Source of the DNA: Lachnospiraceae bacterium
GTDB taxonomy: Bacteria > Bacillota > Clostridia > Lachnospirales > Lachnospiraceae
Length of the DNA: 64,000 bases
Direction of reading: 5' to 3'
Assembly (NCBI GenBank): GCA_030825115.1
Contig: JAPJQL010000015.1
Span: 4,828 to 68,827 of the forward strand
This document shows positions 50,142-60,300 of the stretch, one piece after another; within the stretch, counting starts at the first letter, position 1, and every line of letters begins with the position of its first letter. The notes beneath the pieces were generated by a model, which searched no databases, was not told the origin of the DNA, and worked only from the letters and a program-made list of their open reading frames with translations. The position numbers and the translations under genes were made by a program.

Positions 50142-50696
50142 TTAAGCGGCCGCCTCATCTTTGGCAAGAGCCTTGTTTTTTGGTGCGAAATAGGAAACAT
50201 CGGCCGTGATGAATTCTATAATCTTGACCACGATGCAGAGCGCGCAGATGATTCCGCACACAGGCATGATGCCATACATATATTTCATCGGGATTTCCAT
50301 GCCCTGGCTGATCTGTTTGCCTGCAACAGCAACATATTTAAATCCCTGGTAAGTAAATACCAGATCGACCACCATGACGATCACATAGTTGAGCACGGCC
50401 AGCCAGCGTTTGATGGCAGGCTTCACACCATCGTAGATAATGTCGATCATGACATGCTCATTTTTTATCACATTAATACCCATCCCCCAAAACGTTGTAA
50501 ACGCAAACAGCGTGGTGTTAAACTCGGACAGCTCTTTCCAGCTGTGGGAAAAGAAATAGCGGGCGATCACGGCAAATACGATCAGTACCGCCAGAAGCCC
50601 CATTGCAACCACACCGATGCCAAAATAAATCTGAAATATTTTCTCTCCTGCTTTTTTCAGCTTTTCGATCGTAATCAGCCCCTTTCTGATAAACAA
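50142..50696 (-). CDS. TRAP transporter small permease (DctQ), second system
   Basis: Up to 184 residues, four spans; ARYFFSHSWKELSEFNTTLFAFTTFWGMGINVIKNEHVMIDIIYD is the DctQ signature. The start is uncertain: the open frame begins with TTG at 50696 without a ribosome site, while AGAAAGGGG follows it inside the frame, and only weak start codons lie downstream of that. The true N-terminus is probably near IEKLKKAGEKIF. Confidence 0.85.
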   Translation of the reverse strand: MFIRKGLITIEKLKKAGEKIFQIYFGIGVVAMGLLAVLIVFAVIARYFFSHSWKELSEFNTTLFAFTTFWGMGINVIKNEHVMIDIIYDGVKPAIKRWLAVLNYVIVMVVDLVFTYQGFKYVAVAGKQISQGMEIPMKYMYGIMPVCGIICALCIVVKIIEFITADVSYFAPKNKALAKDEAAA

Positions 50697-50697
50697 A

Positions 50698-50743
50698 GGG
50701 CAGCCACAAAGTCGTTGCGTAACCGCAATATTTCGGGCTGCCC
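50698..50743 (-). other. intergenic stem-loop between dctP and dctQ, second system
   Basis: GGGCAGCC (50698-50705) against GGGCTGCCC (50735-50743), with an inner TTGCG/CGCAA. No T-tract. It mirrors the position of the hairpins in the first TRAP operon, fitting mRNA stabilisation of dctP. Confidence 0.6.
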
Positions 50744-50751
50744 GGATGTTA

Positions 50752-51861
50752 TTATTTTGCGTTTGCCACGATATCCTGCATCTCTTTCAGTTCTTCTGCA
50801 GTCAGCATCCCTTCTGCGATGCACTGGTCATATACGACCTGTACTGCATCCTGGAATGCTTTCAGCTCTTCTTCGCTCGGCTCGTATACTTCGCAGCCAG
50901 CATCTACAACAACCTGTTTTGCAGCGTTCTGATTCTCATCGATCAGCTGGTCGTTGTAAACGGACATCTCATCTGCACAAGTCTGGATGATCTCCTGATA
51001 CTCAGCAGGAAGACCGTTCCACCATGCTGCGTTTACGTAGAATGGATCCGGATGGAACTGGTAATTTACTTCGGTGAAGTACTTCTGTACCTCGTAGAAC
51101 TTCATGCCTTCTACGTTTACCCACGGATTTTCCTGTCCGTCTGCCACACTGGTCTTTAAGCCCATGTACAGGTCAGAATAAGGAATGGTGGTTGTGGTAG
51201 CGCCCATTGCGATAAAAGTCTTGTCAATGGTGTTCATACCGTTGGTTCTCATCTTTAATCCCTTTAAGTCTTCCGGTTTGGTAATCGGATGTTTGGAGTT
51301 GGAGAACTGGCGGTAACCGCCTGCGTCACACAGGGAAAGGATCACAGTACCAGTCTCTGCCTCTGCCTCTGTACAAACTTTCTTTGCCAGGTCACTCTGC
51401 ATCAATGCCGTGATCTGCGCGCGGTTCTGGGTCAGGAATGGCAGTGTAAACATCAGAAGACGCGGGCTGAAGTCGAACTGGCCGCCTCTCATACCCTGAA
51501 CCGTTCCTGCAACTACCTGCTCCAGCATCTCTTTTTCTGTGCCGAGCTGTCCGTTGCCATATACCTCAACTGTGACATGTCCGTTGGTTCTCTCCGCAAC
51601 GTCTGCCGCAAATTTTTCCATAGATACATATCTTGGGTTGCCCTCCGGCTGTGCATGACCGATCGTCATGACAAAGTCTCCTAATGCTGCGAACGGATCC
51701 TCTGCCTCAGGCGCATCTGCCTTGGTTTCCTCCACTTTATTATCTGCAGCCGCCGCAGTTGTTGCCGCCGGTGCTGCTGTTTCTGCCGGTTTGCTTCCTC
51801 CGCAGGCCGTAAGAGATGCTGCCATTGTAAGGCTTAAAAGCATTGCGATTGACTTTTTCAT
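50752..51861 (-). CDS. TRAP transporter solute-binding lipoprotein (DctP), second system
   Basis: 369 residues. Lipobox LTAC (Cys about 20), Ala/Thr-rich linker, DctP fold: GHAQPEGNPRYVSMEKFAADVAERTNGHVTVEVYGNGQLG, then ITKPEDLKGLKMRTNGMNTIDKTFIAMGATTTTIPYSDLYMGLKTSVADGQENP with the Arg that binds the solute carboxylate. The DGQENP form is common in binding proteins for sugar acids, so a uronate or related acid is plausible (inference). Confidence 0.94.
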   Translation of the reverse strand: MKKSIAMLLSLTMAASLTACGGSKPAETAAPAATTAAAADNKVEETKADAPEAEDPFAALGDFVMTIGHAQPEGNPRYVSMEKFAADVAERTNGHVTVEVYGNGQLGTEKEMLEQVVAGTVQGMRGGQFDFSPRLLMFTLPFLTQNRAQITALMQSDLAKKVCTEAEAETGTVILSLCDAGGYRQFSNSKHPITKPEDLKGLKMRTNGMNTIDKTFIAMGATTTTIPYSDLYMGLKTSVADGQENPWVNVEGMKFYEVQKYFTEVNYQFHPDPFYVNAAWWNGLPAEYQEIIQTCADEMSVYNDQLIDENQNAAKQVVVDAGCEVYEPSEEELKAFQDAVQVVYDQCIAEGMLTAEELKEMQDIVANAK

Positions 51862-51915
51862 AAAAAACCTTCCTCCTTGCTAATGATGAACATTATGGTT
51901 ATGTAGGGTCCAAAT

Positions 51916-51927
51916 CTTGTATACAAG
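51916..51927. promoter_or_regulatory. GntR-type operator near dctP
   Basis: CTTGTATACAAG, perfect 12-base palindrome with the GTATAC core often seen for FCD-type GntR regulators. It lies 55 bases before the dctP ATG and probably overlaps its -10. Confidence 0.75.
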
Positions 51928-52160
51928 CTTGTCTCCACAACTGAATATTAACAGATTTAATAGGGTTTTGCAAGTGTTTATTTGTCATTCAATTTTCCAT
52001 TTCAGCTTAACTTTTCCCACTTTATGCACAATAACTCTATTTGTTTTTTATGCATTTATTATATTTATCAACTATTTCTCGGCTGCAAAGCACGGTTTTC
52101 TCCCTTTTTCGCTTTCCCTCTTCGTCATTCTGCACAATTTTCCCGTTCTATTTTTGTCCT

Positions 52161-52172
52161 CTTGTATACATG
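52161..52172. promoter_or_regulatory. GntR-type operator near the GntR gene
   Basis: CTTGTATACATG, one base different from the dctP-side site. It lies 37 bases upstream of the -35 of the GntR promoter; the two sites are 245 bases apart. Confidence 0.65.
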
Positions 52173-52208
52173 ATTGTTTTTCGCTCCATTTTTTCACGCA
52201 ACTTTTAT

Positions 52209-52237
52209 TTGACTTTTATTTTTCCTCTCCCTATAAT
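52209..52237 (+). promoter_or_regulatory. promoter of the GntR gene
   Basis: TTGACT (52209-52214), 17-base spacer, TATAAT (52232-52237), start near 52244, then AGGAGGAAA before the ATG. Confidence 0.8.
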
Positions 52238-52272
52238 GAAAGATACAAATACAGGGATATAGGAGGAAATTT

Positions 52273-52956
52273 ATGGATACAGGTTTATCCACCGATGAGA
52301 TTTATCAGACACTCGAGGAAGAGATTGTCAGCCTGAAGATAAAACCGGGAGAGAAACTGAGTGAAAACACGCTCTGCAAGCGTTTTTCTATATCCCGTAC
52401 CCCTGTTCGCAGCGTGCTGCAGCGTCTGGAACAGAATCGCTTTGTACATATCATTCCGCACAAGGGCACCATCGTCACTCCGATCAACCTGCATATTGCC
52501 AATCAGCTTGTCTACCAGCGGGTTGCCGTAGAGTCTATGGTCTTTCGTGATTTTGTAAAGGTCTGCACACCGCCGGTGGCGGAGCAGGCGCGCTATCTTC
52601 TGCACATCCTGGAAGAAGCCGGGGCAAAACGGCATCATCTGGAGACGTTTGATATCAATGATTTTTTGCAGAAGGACCTGGCCATGCATGAAATCTGGTT
52701 TCGTGCCACCGATAAAATGTATCTGTGGGAACGGATCACGAAGCCGGATGCAGATTACTCCCGCTTTATCCGTCTGGATATCGTAGGCGCAAAGAACGTT
52801 CCCGAAGTTTTGGACGACCACAGGGCGATGATGAGAATCATCGACACAAAGGATCTGGATGCCATCGAACCTCTGATGATGCTGCATTTGTATGGCGGAA
52901 TCAGGCGTCTGGGAGGAAAGATTTTTTCGGATGAATACCGGGAATACTTTGAATAG
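52273..52956 (+). CDS. GntR family (FadR/FCD subfamily) transcriptional regulator
   Basis: 227 residues. Winged helix IYQTLEEEIVSLKIKPGEKLSENTLCKRFSISRTPVRSVLQRLEQNRFVHIIPHKGTIVTPI, then an FCD all-helical effector domain with metal-site residues D..H (FLQKDLAMHEIWF) and later His (LDDHRAMMRII). Such proteins repress acid/sugar-acid uptake genes and release DNA when the organic acid binds the metal. Divergent from the second TRAP operon, whose intergenic region carries matching palindromes. Confidence 0.94.
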   Translation: MDTGLSTDEIYQTLEEEIVSLKIKPGEKLSENTLCKRFSISRTPVRSVLQRLEQNRFVHIIPHKGTIVTPINLHIANQLVYQRVAVESMVFRDFVKVCTPPVAEQARYLLHILEEAGAKRHHLETFDINDFLQKDLAMHEIWFRATDKMYLWERITKPDADYSRFIRLDIVGAKNVPEVLDDHRAMMRIIDTKDLDAIEPLMMLHLYGGIRRLGGKIFSDEYREYFE

Positions 52957-53043
52957 ATTTCCCTAAAATTTTATCTTTTTTTGCAGTTCTCACAACCATG
53001 TCAGAATCTGGAAGTATAAACCCTCCCAATTCCGTGAATCATT

Positions 53044-53067
53044 TTCATTGACATATGTTTCAATGAA
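53044..53067. repeat. inverted repeat upstream of sigG
   Basis: TTCATTGA / TCAATGAA, perfect 8-bp arms separated by 8 bases, ending 23 bases before the sigG ATG. Could be an operator or an RNA hairpin just ahead of the ribosome site (CGGAGGTAAG). No sporulation promoter could be assigned with confidence. Confidence 0.5.
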
Positions 53068-53090
53068 TCTGGAATGCGGAGGTAAGAAAT

Positions 53091-53867
53091 ATGGCAGGGT
53101 ACAAGGTTGAAATCTGCGGTGTCAATACAGCGAAACTTCCACTTCTTACAAATGACGAAAAAGATGCATTATTCAAACGGATCTTAGAAGGCGACATGGA
53201 TGCAAGAGAACAGTACATCAAAGGAAACCTGCGGCTGGTGTTGAGCGTCATCCAGCGGTTTTCAAACAGCAATGAAAATGTGGACGACCTTTTCCAGATC
53301 GGGTGCATCGGCCTAATCAAGGCAATCGATAATTTCGATATCACCCAAAACGTCCGCTTCTCCACCTACGCCGTGCCCATGATCCTCGGCGAAGTACGGC
53401 GCTACCTGAGAGATAACAATTCCATCCGTGTCAGCCGTTCACTGCGGGACACGGCGTACAAAGCCATCTACGCCAAAGAAGGGCTGATGCGTAAAAACGC
53501 AAAGGAGCCGACCCTGATGGAGATCGCGGAGGAGATCGGTGTCAGCAAGGAAGACATCACCTATGCCCTTGACGCGATCCAAAGCCCGGTCAGCCTGTAC
53601 GACCCAATCTATACCGACGGCGGCGACCCCCTGTATGTGATGGACCAGATCAGCGACAAAAAGAACCACGAGGAAAACTGGGTCGAGGAGATCTCACTCC
53701 GGGAGGCGATGGACCGGCTTCCCGCGCGGGAACGGAACATCATTGACATGCGCTTCTTTGAAGGCAAAACACAGACCGAAGTGGCTGAAGAGATCCATAT
53801 CAGCCAGGCTCAGGTGAGCCGGTTAGAAAAAAATGCGCTGAAATCCATGAAAAATTACCTGAATTAA
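53091..53867 (+). CDS. sigG: RNA polymerase sporulation sigma factor G
   Basis: 258 residues. The N-terminal VEICGVNTAKLPLLTNDEKDALF is diagnostic for sigma-G. Region 2 (LRLVLSVIQRFSNSNENVDDLFQIGCIGLIKAIDNFD...FSTYAVPMILGEVRR), region 3 and region 4 HTH (EGKTQTEVAEEIHISQAQVSRLEKNALKSM) are complete. Directs late forespore transcription. In many Clostridia it follows spoIIGA-sigE; here it stands alone beside a GntR gene, although ylmC and nrdR are 36 kb away. Confidence 0.96.
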   Translation: MAGYKVEICGVNTAKLPLLTNDEKDALFKRILEGDMDAREQYIKGNLRLVLSVIQRFSNSNENVDDLFQIGCIGLIKAIDNFDITQNVRFSTYAVPMILGEVRRYLRDNNSIRVSRSLRDTAYKAIYAKEGLMRKNAKEPTLMEIAEEIGVSKEDITYALDAIQSPVSLYDPIYTDGGDPLYVMDQISDKKNHEENWVEEISLREAMDRLPARERNIIDMRFFEGKTQTEVAEEIHISQAQVSRLEKNALKSMKNYLN

Positions 53868-53887
53868 ACTGTCTTCCCTGACAAAGG

Positions 53888-53918
53888 AAGGGTGCGTGGC
53901 TGACCGCCACGCACCCTT
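53888..53918 (+). terminator. terminator of sigG
   Basis: AAGGGTGCGTGGC/GCCACGCACCCTT, 13-bp perfect stem with a 5-base loop. It starts 20 bases after the sigG stop and lies between convergent genes; the plus-strand T-tract is weak. Confidence 0.85.
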
Positions 53919-53931
53919 CTGTGATTCTCTC

Positions 53932-54285
53932 CTACAAAAACATGTCCTTCTTTGCAAGGATCGCCTCTACCGCCGCACACGCCGGACAATCGCACCATCT
54001 GGCGCCGCCGGCCTTGATCGCTCTGGCATGAGCCGCCACGTTCCCGGCCTCTGCCCCAAACACCTGCGCGCCGCCCTCTGACTCTGCGAATCCGATCAGC
54101 TGGTCAATCGGCATGATGTCTGCTTCCAGCTCCGCCACATAGTTTCTGGTCTCATCCGCCTCTCTTTCTGTGCCCACAGCGTTCAGCCAGACCTCTGCCG
54201 CTTCCCTCGTCTCACTGCTGCACGTGGGGGCGTCGATCAGCTCCTTTGTCTTTCCGGTCACATAATCCAATACTTCTTTGTTCAT
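53932..54285 (-). CDS. conserved small protein with C-terminal CxCxxC motif
   Basis: 117 residues, acidic, cytosolic. Mostly helical sequence; the C-terminal GGARWCDCPACAAVEAILAKK carries CDCPAC, a likely metal-binding or redox turn, and a further Cys at about 22. Relatives in Clostridia are sometimes labelled Hsp90-like chaperone, but I see none of the Hsp90 ATPase motifs, so that label is not supported. Single gene with AGGAGGAAAAC before its ATG, convergent with sigG. Confidence 0.75.
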   Translation of the reverse strand: MNKEVLDYVTGKTKELIDAPTCSSETREAAEVWLNAVGTEREADETRNYVAELEADIMPIDQLIGFAESEGGAQVFGAEAGNVAAHARAIKAGGARWCDCPACAAVEAILAKKDMFL

Positions 54286-54357
54286 GGTAGTTTTCCTCCT
54301 TTGATTGGAATTTAATTAGATTCTACCACAAATCGGTACTCCCTGCATCAGAATTCT

Positions 54358-57300
54358 TTACTCTGGCCGTTCAGCGCTTTTCAACAGCTTTCCGCGCTTT
54401 CCATCCGGCATCTCGTTAAAGTAATAATATATTCCGTCAATTAAATACCAGCCAATGATCATTCGGCCTTTCGTATGGTCAGATACCGGATTCAGGTAAT
54501 AAATGTCTCCATGCGCGTCCGTATACCAGCCAGTCACCATATTTCCCTGTTCGTCAAATATGAACCAGTCAAATCCCGACTGTCCGCCTTTTAAGTCTGC
54601 ATGCGGATTGTACGCTGCCACCCATTGTCCTGCCTTGATCGTCCCATCAGTGCCGGTAAACCGCCAATTACCATCGGCGCTTAACATCCAGGTTCCTTCT
54701 TCAACATAGCTTGGAACTTCAACCCTGTTAATCACTTTCGTCTCCCCGGTATAGCCTGCCGGAACAGATGTATAGGCAGCTGTACCGCCTGCAAAAGATC
54801 CACTGGAAGAACCACCGCCGGATGAACTTCCACCGGAGGACCTTCGCACTACCGTAAGCCGGACTTCCACTGCTGCACTTGTGTAGTCTGCATCTCCATC
54901 ATAAGCTACCGTAATCATCACCTCACCGACTGCATGCATCGTTACAATTCCTGCTTCGTCTACAGTCGCTATCGCCTCATCCGAAGAAGTATAGGACAGC
55001 GTTCCCTGATTAGAACATTCTGCCTGCAGCGCAAATGTCCCCGTCTGCAGATACTGTCTGATTTCCAAACCATTCTGTACCTTGATCTGAGGAATCGCTT
55101 TTCCAATTACAAAAGATTTCCGGATCGTTCCCTTGTAGTTTCCGGTTCCTGTCACGATAACCCACGCCATACCGGCATGGATATTTTCCTCATAGTCCAC
55201 CTTGTAATCTTTTTCTGTCAGAATCACAGCATCTTTTACCTTGATTTCCGGACATTTCTCCAATCCATCGTAGACGAACGTTTCAGCCGTCACCTCAACC
55301 ATCGAATCTGTCAGTTCCTTCGGTGTGACAACCACAACAACCTTCCCTGTCTTCTCCAGATAATCTGCCGTCTCCGCGAGGAACACAACCATTTCATTTC
55401 TGCCGGCATTGCCGACGCTGGCGCCCGGATTTTTCCAGTTCCATCCATCCGGAAGGGAGATGCTTTCCAGTTTCTGCCCATATATCGCATGGACTTCTCC
55501 CGGTATCGCTGCAGGATTCTCTGCTTTCTGAATGGCAAAGGTCTTTGTTGCGGTTCCTGTATAGTTTCCTGTTCCGGTTACCGTCACAGTTCCAGCGTTG
55601 TCACCCGCGTGGATGTTTTCTCCATAGACAGCCACATAATCCGTTCCTGCCATCAGCACACGTCCGCCGACTGTAACCGTAATCTCAGGAATCTGCTGCG
55701 TTCCATCATAAGTATAATTCCCGGATATCACGATCCGCTCTTCTTTTATCAGACCTTTTGTAATCTGAAAGCTTTTTGTCACCTCTCCTTCATAATTCTT
55801 CTTGCCAGTCACAGTGACCATTGCTGTTCCAACTTCCAGGTTTTCCCGATATGACACATCATAGCTACCTTCCGTCTCCAATTCTCCATCTGTCACGGTG
55901 ACAGCAGGCTTCTGCTCTGAACCGTTATACTCGGTTTCTGTGTATTCCAGGCTAACCATGGAGTCTGTCAACGCTTTTTTCTCCACCTCAACGGTGACAA
56001 CGGCGACTTTCTCTTTGTAGTTATCGGTTGCCGGGTAGGAAGCCTCGTGTTCCTGCTCCCCTGCATCCCCTACATATGCGTCCGGACTATTCCAGTTCCA
56101 GCCCTCGTCCAAAGCGATTTCATTTAACTTCTGCCCGTATACCGCGCGGACCGCATTCGGCGGGGTCGCAAGGCTTTCTGCCTTTTCAATCTCAAAGACT
56201 TTCTCCACCCTTCCGGTATAGTTCCCTTGTCCGGTCACGGTCAGACTTCCCGCTTCCAATCCTGCATTGATATTATCTCCATAGGTTACGGTATAATCGG
56301 TATCCTTTCCCAGAGTTACCGCACCTGCTGTCACCACCGGTTCCGGTCTCTTTTGTGTCCCGTCATAAACGTAAGTTCCTTCAACAGCCACATCTGTTGT
56401 CCTGATTTCCGCTTTCTGAATCGTGAAATGTTTTTCAACCTGTCCTTTGTAATTGTTCTGCCCGGTCACGGTCACAACCGCTGTACCTGCCTTCCGGTTC
56501 TCCTGGTAAGCCACTGTATAATCAGCTTCTGTTGCCAGCGTCCCGTCTGTCACAATAACTGCCGGTTCCTTGTCGGTTCCGTCATATACCGTCTCCTCGT
56601 ATTCCAGGGAAACCATAACTTCCATCAGGTCCTTCTTAGCAACCTGGACGGTCACCATTCCGGTCTTTTCTCTGTAATTGTCCGTCTCAGGAAGAACTGC
56701 TTCATGTCTCTGTTCTCCCGCATTTCCTACGGCATCGTCCGGTTTTTTCCATTCCCAACCGTCCGGCAATTCCAGTTCCACAAGCTTCTGTCCATATACA
56801 GCGTCCACCTCACCCGGCAGCGTGATTGGATTCTCTGCTTTTGTAATCTCAAAGACCGCTTTCACAGTACCAGTATAGTCACCGATACCTGTAACTGTCA
56901 CGGTACCTGCCTCTTTTCCGGCATTCACATTTGTTCCATATAATGCGGTATAGTCCGTCCCCTGAGTCAGAGTCTCTCCATTGACCACCACCGTAAACTG
57001 CGGCCTGATCTGGCTGCCTGTGTATTCATAAGCATCTTTCTCAAGTCGGATATCCTTTTGCCCGATGGAAACCGGCGACACGATGACATTAAAAGCCAGT
57101 TCGGCACCCTTATAGTTCTGGGTCTCACTGATCTTTATCGTCAATGTTGCTTCTCCGATGCCCGTCACGGTCAGTTCCCCGTCGTTTGCTTCCAGGAAGT
57201 CATTATATTTCTTTTCTACCTTGAAGATTCCTTCATCGCTGGAAGTAAAGGAGATTGTTCCGTCTCCCGAACTGCTCACATACAGGAAGAACGGTTCTTC

Positions 57301-60300
57301 CTTGATAGTCAGGTTCATCTTCTCGTTTTCTATCTTATCATTTGAAACCGTTACATCCGGATCTGCCTGCTGGATATCGAAGTGTCTGCTAAGCGACCCG
57401 TCATAGTTCCCGGTTCCCTCCACCGCGATAGAGGCTCTTCCCGCATTCTCGTTTCCGGAATATGTTACCTTGTAATCGGTCCCTTCCTTCAGAGTCTGCT
57501 GCAATTCCTCATCTACCACAACCACCTTGGGCTCTGCCGGAACATTGGGAATGTAGGTGATATCTTCCCCATTTACCGTAACGTTTGTTTTATTGATATC
57601 CTTTGGAAGAACCTTTACCTGGAACGCACGTTCAACCGTATCTTCAGTTCCTGTAAGCACCGCCGCAAAGCCTCTGCTTCCGCCGCCGGTCACATCACCG
57701 ACATAGACATCCGGGTCTTTCCAAGCCCATCCGGCAGGAAGCGCAACTGTCTCCAGCAGGTCGCCATAGACGGCAGTCAGCCGATATTCTGCCGACGGCT
57801 GAATCAGGAAAGTTACTTTTTTTGAACCATGGTACGGCGCCACGCCGCTTACCGTTACAGTCCCATAGCCCGGCTGGATATTCTCCCCATAAGACACGGT
57901 ATATTCGTCAACAAGCTTTAACGTTTTTCCTGCCAATGTCACCGTAGTCTCCGGTCTGATCTGCTGTCCCGTATAGCTTGCCACCGACGGCTTCAGAAAA
58001 ACAGCTGCCGATGCAATAGCATATGGATCTGCAATGATTTCAAAGTGCTTGGTCACGGTTCCGGTATAATTTCCGACACCGTTTACGATAACGGATGCTG
58101 TCCCGACTTCTATGTTCTGACTATAGGTGACGGTGTAATCCTTTCCGGTGCCCTCTGCCAGTTCTTTACCGCTGCAAACCACAGTTACTTTTACTGTCTT
58201 CTCTTTCCCGTCATAAACCACACTGTCTTTTTCCAACGTCACATCTGCGGCTGCAATTTCTTTTGGCAGCACTCTTACTTTCAGATTTACCCCCTTCTTG
58301 TCCCCATAGTTGCAGCCTTCATAGGTGGCAAAATCCGCCTGGAATGTTCTGTTTCCCGTTCCGGTAACATCTCCTACTTCCGTATCCGGCGCCTGCCAGC
58401 TCCAGCCCTTCGGAAGGGTGATGTCTGCCAACGTCTGTCCATAAATTGCTTCATACCCCTGATTCCCGATGCTGAATTCCGGGTCGGCTTTCTTGATAAT
58501 GAAAGTCCTCGTTGCCTGCCCCGTATAATTTCCTGTTCCAGTGACCGTCACGGTCGCTTCACCAGCATTAATATTATTCTCATAAGAAACCGTGTAGCCA
58601 TACGAATAGATTTTTACCGTTCCCACCATGATATAAGTGATCATCGGTTCGATTGCTTCGCCCGTGTAAGTAAACTCACTCATTTTGAAATAGATGTCCG
58701 CGTTTTCAATAGAAAACGGTGAAACCTCTACCTCCATTTCCGCATGTTTATCCTTGTAGTTGGCATTGGGCGAAGGATATGTGATTCCATAAGTATGGGT
58801 TCCGACTTCTCCTACCTTCTGGGCAGGTTTGTCCCACTGCCATGGATCCAGGAGCATCAAATCTTTTAGCGTTGCCTTATCGCTGTAGACCGACTGAATC
58901 GGTCCCTGAGGCGCTTCCACGTCCAGTTCTGCCTGTTCAATCTTGAAGGTCACCTTCCTCTCTCCCGTGTAATCGCCGATTCCCCGGATAGTAACAGATG
59001 CCTCTCCTGCCTCAGTACTCTCACCTTCTACTTCATAATCCGTCCCCTCTGTCAGCGTGAGAAAGCCCATCTTCACAGTCAGCTTCGGTATGATCACATC
59101 TCCAGTGTAGACATAAGTTCCTGCAATCTCTACAGCGGCATCGTTGACGTCTGTTGTCTCCATCCATTTTGCGTACAGTGTGATGTCTTTGTATACAATA
59201 TTGCTGAACTGATATTTGTTCCAGTAGTTCTTATCCGTATACCACCCCAGGAAGACGCAGCCGCTCTTTTGCGGATTCTCCGGTTCCCGCGCGCTCTCTC
59301 CCCGTGCGATAAGCTGAGGCTCTATCTCGCTGCCGCCCATCGTGTCAAAAGCAACGGCATATTTCGTCACGTTGTCTTCTATCCACTTTGCATAGAGCAT
59401 CATGTTGTTCTCCGGTGTAAACGGAATCTCGTATTTCGTCCCGGTGTAATCCGTGCTTTCATACCAACCGTCGAAAACATAGCCAGGTTTGGTCATATAT
59501 CGGTTCTGCGGGCTGCCGATCTGGTCTCCTTTTCCTACATAATGAATTGAGCGCCTTGATGTGTTATTGTTATAAAATCCTCCCATATAGTCAAAGCTCA
59601 GTGTCCAGTATTCGTCCCAGATTGGGTAAAGATCCGTATCTTTTGTAAAAATATAGGTTGTTTCATCAATCGGTTCTGTACCATCTTCCGTAAGCGACCA
59701 TCCAGTGCAGGTTTTTCTTCCGGCTTTTTCCGGATCAGTGATATACGCGTTATAAGGAAGTTTATTTCCCCGTGCCACGTTATATACCATCGTCGTTAAA
59801 TAGTCTCCTGAATAAGGATCATAGAAAGAACTCCCCCCGCTATGGGTGCGTACCTGAACCATATCCGTAGTCCATTTTGCTTTTATCACCGTATCTTTTA
59901 TCGGAGTATATCCTGATATGCTTCTGATCTGGTTACCTGCCTCATCGAACCAGCCCAGAAAAGCAGCATCATCCCGTACAGGGTTAGGGGCATATTCACA
60001 CGATTCACCCGGTTTTACATAAAACACTTCCTTATAATAGCCATTGTTGTACAGTCTACCGCCTCCCAGTTCCAGAGTGATTTTATATCCCTCCTGCCAT
60101 TTCGCGGTCACTGAAACATTTTCATAGACATAATCCAGTTCCTGATACTTCCTGCCATCTGCTGTATACCATCCTTCCAGCACATAGCCTTCTTTTGACA
60201 CATCCGGCAGATTCACTACTTCCCCTGCCATGACCAGGCTATTCCCCCTGCCGCGTCCAGACCTGTCAGTTCCGCCATTGGCATCCCAGGTTACGGAAAG

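Larger units (their letters stand above)
51862..52272. other. 411-base divergent regulatory region between dctP and the GntR gene
   Basis: AT-rich, no convincing gene on either strand; the open frame across it has no plausible ribosome site or family resemblance. It holds the two CTTGTATACA-type operators and the GntR promoter listed separately. The dctP leader ends in AAGGAGGAAGG. A TATACA within the first operator is the best candidate -10 for dctP. Confidence 0.7.

Noticed and set aside
51917..52336. 139-residue frame across the dctP-GntR intergenic region
   Set aside because: No ribosome site, low-complexity Phe/Leu-rich product from AT-rich DNA, overlaps the GntR promoter and gene start.
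52990..53060. Sigma-F/sigma-G type promoter before sigG
   Set aside because: Candidate -35/-10 elements did not match the consensus with acceptable spacing.
53932..54285. Hsp90-like chaperone
   Set aside because: Length of 117 residues and lack of GHKL ATPase motifs exclude it.
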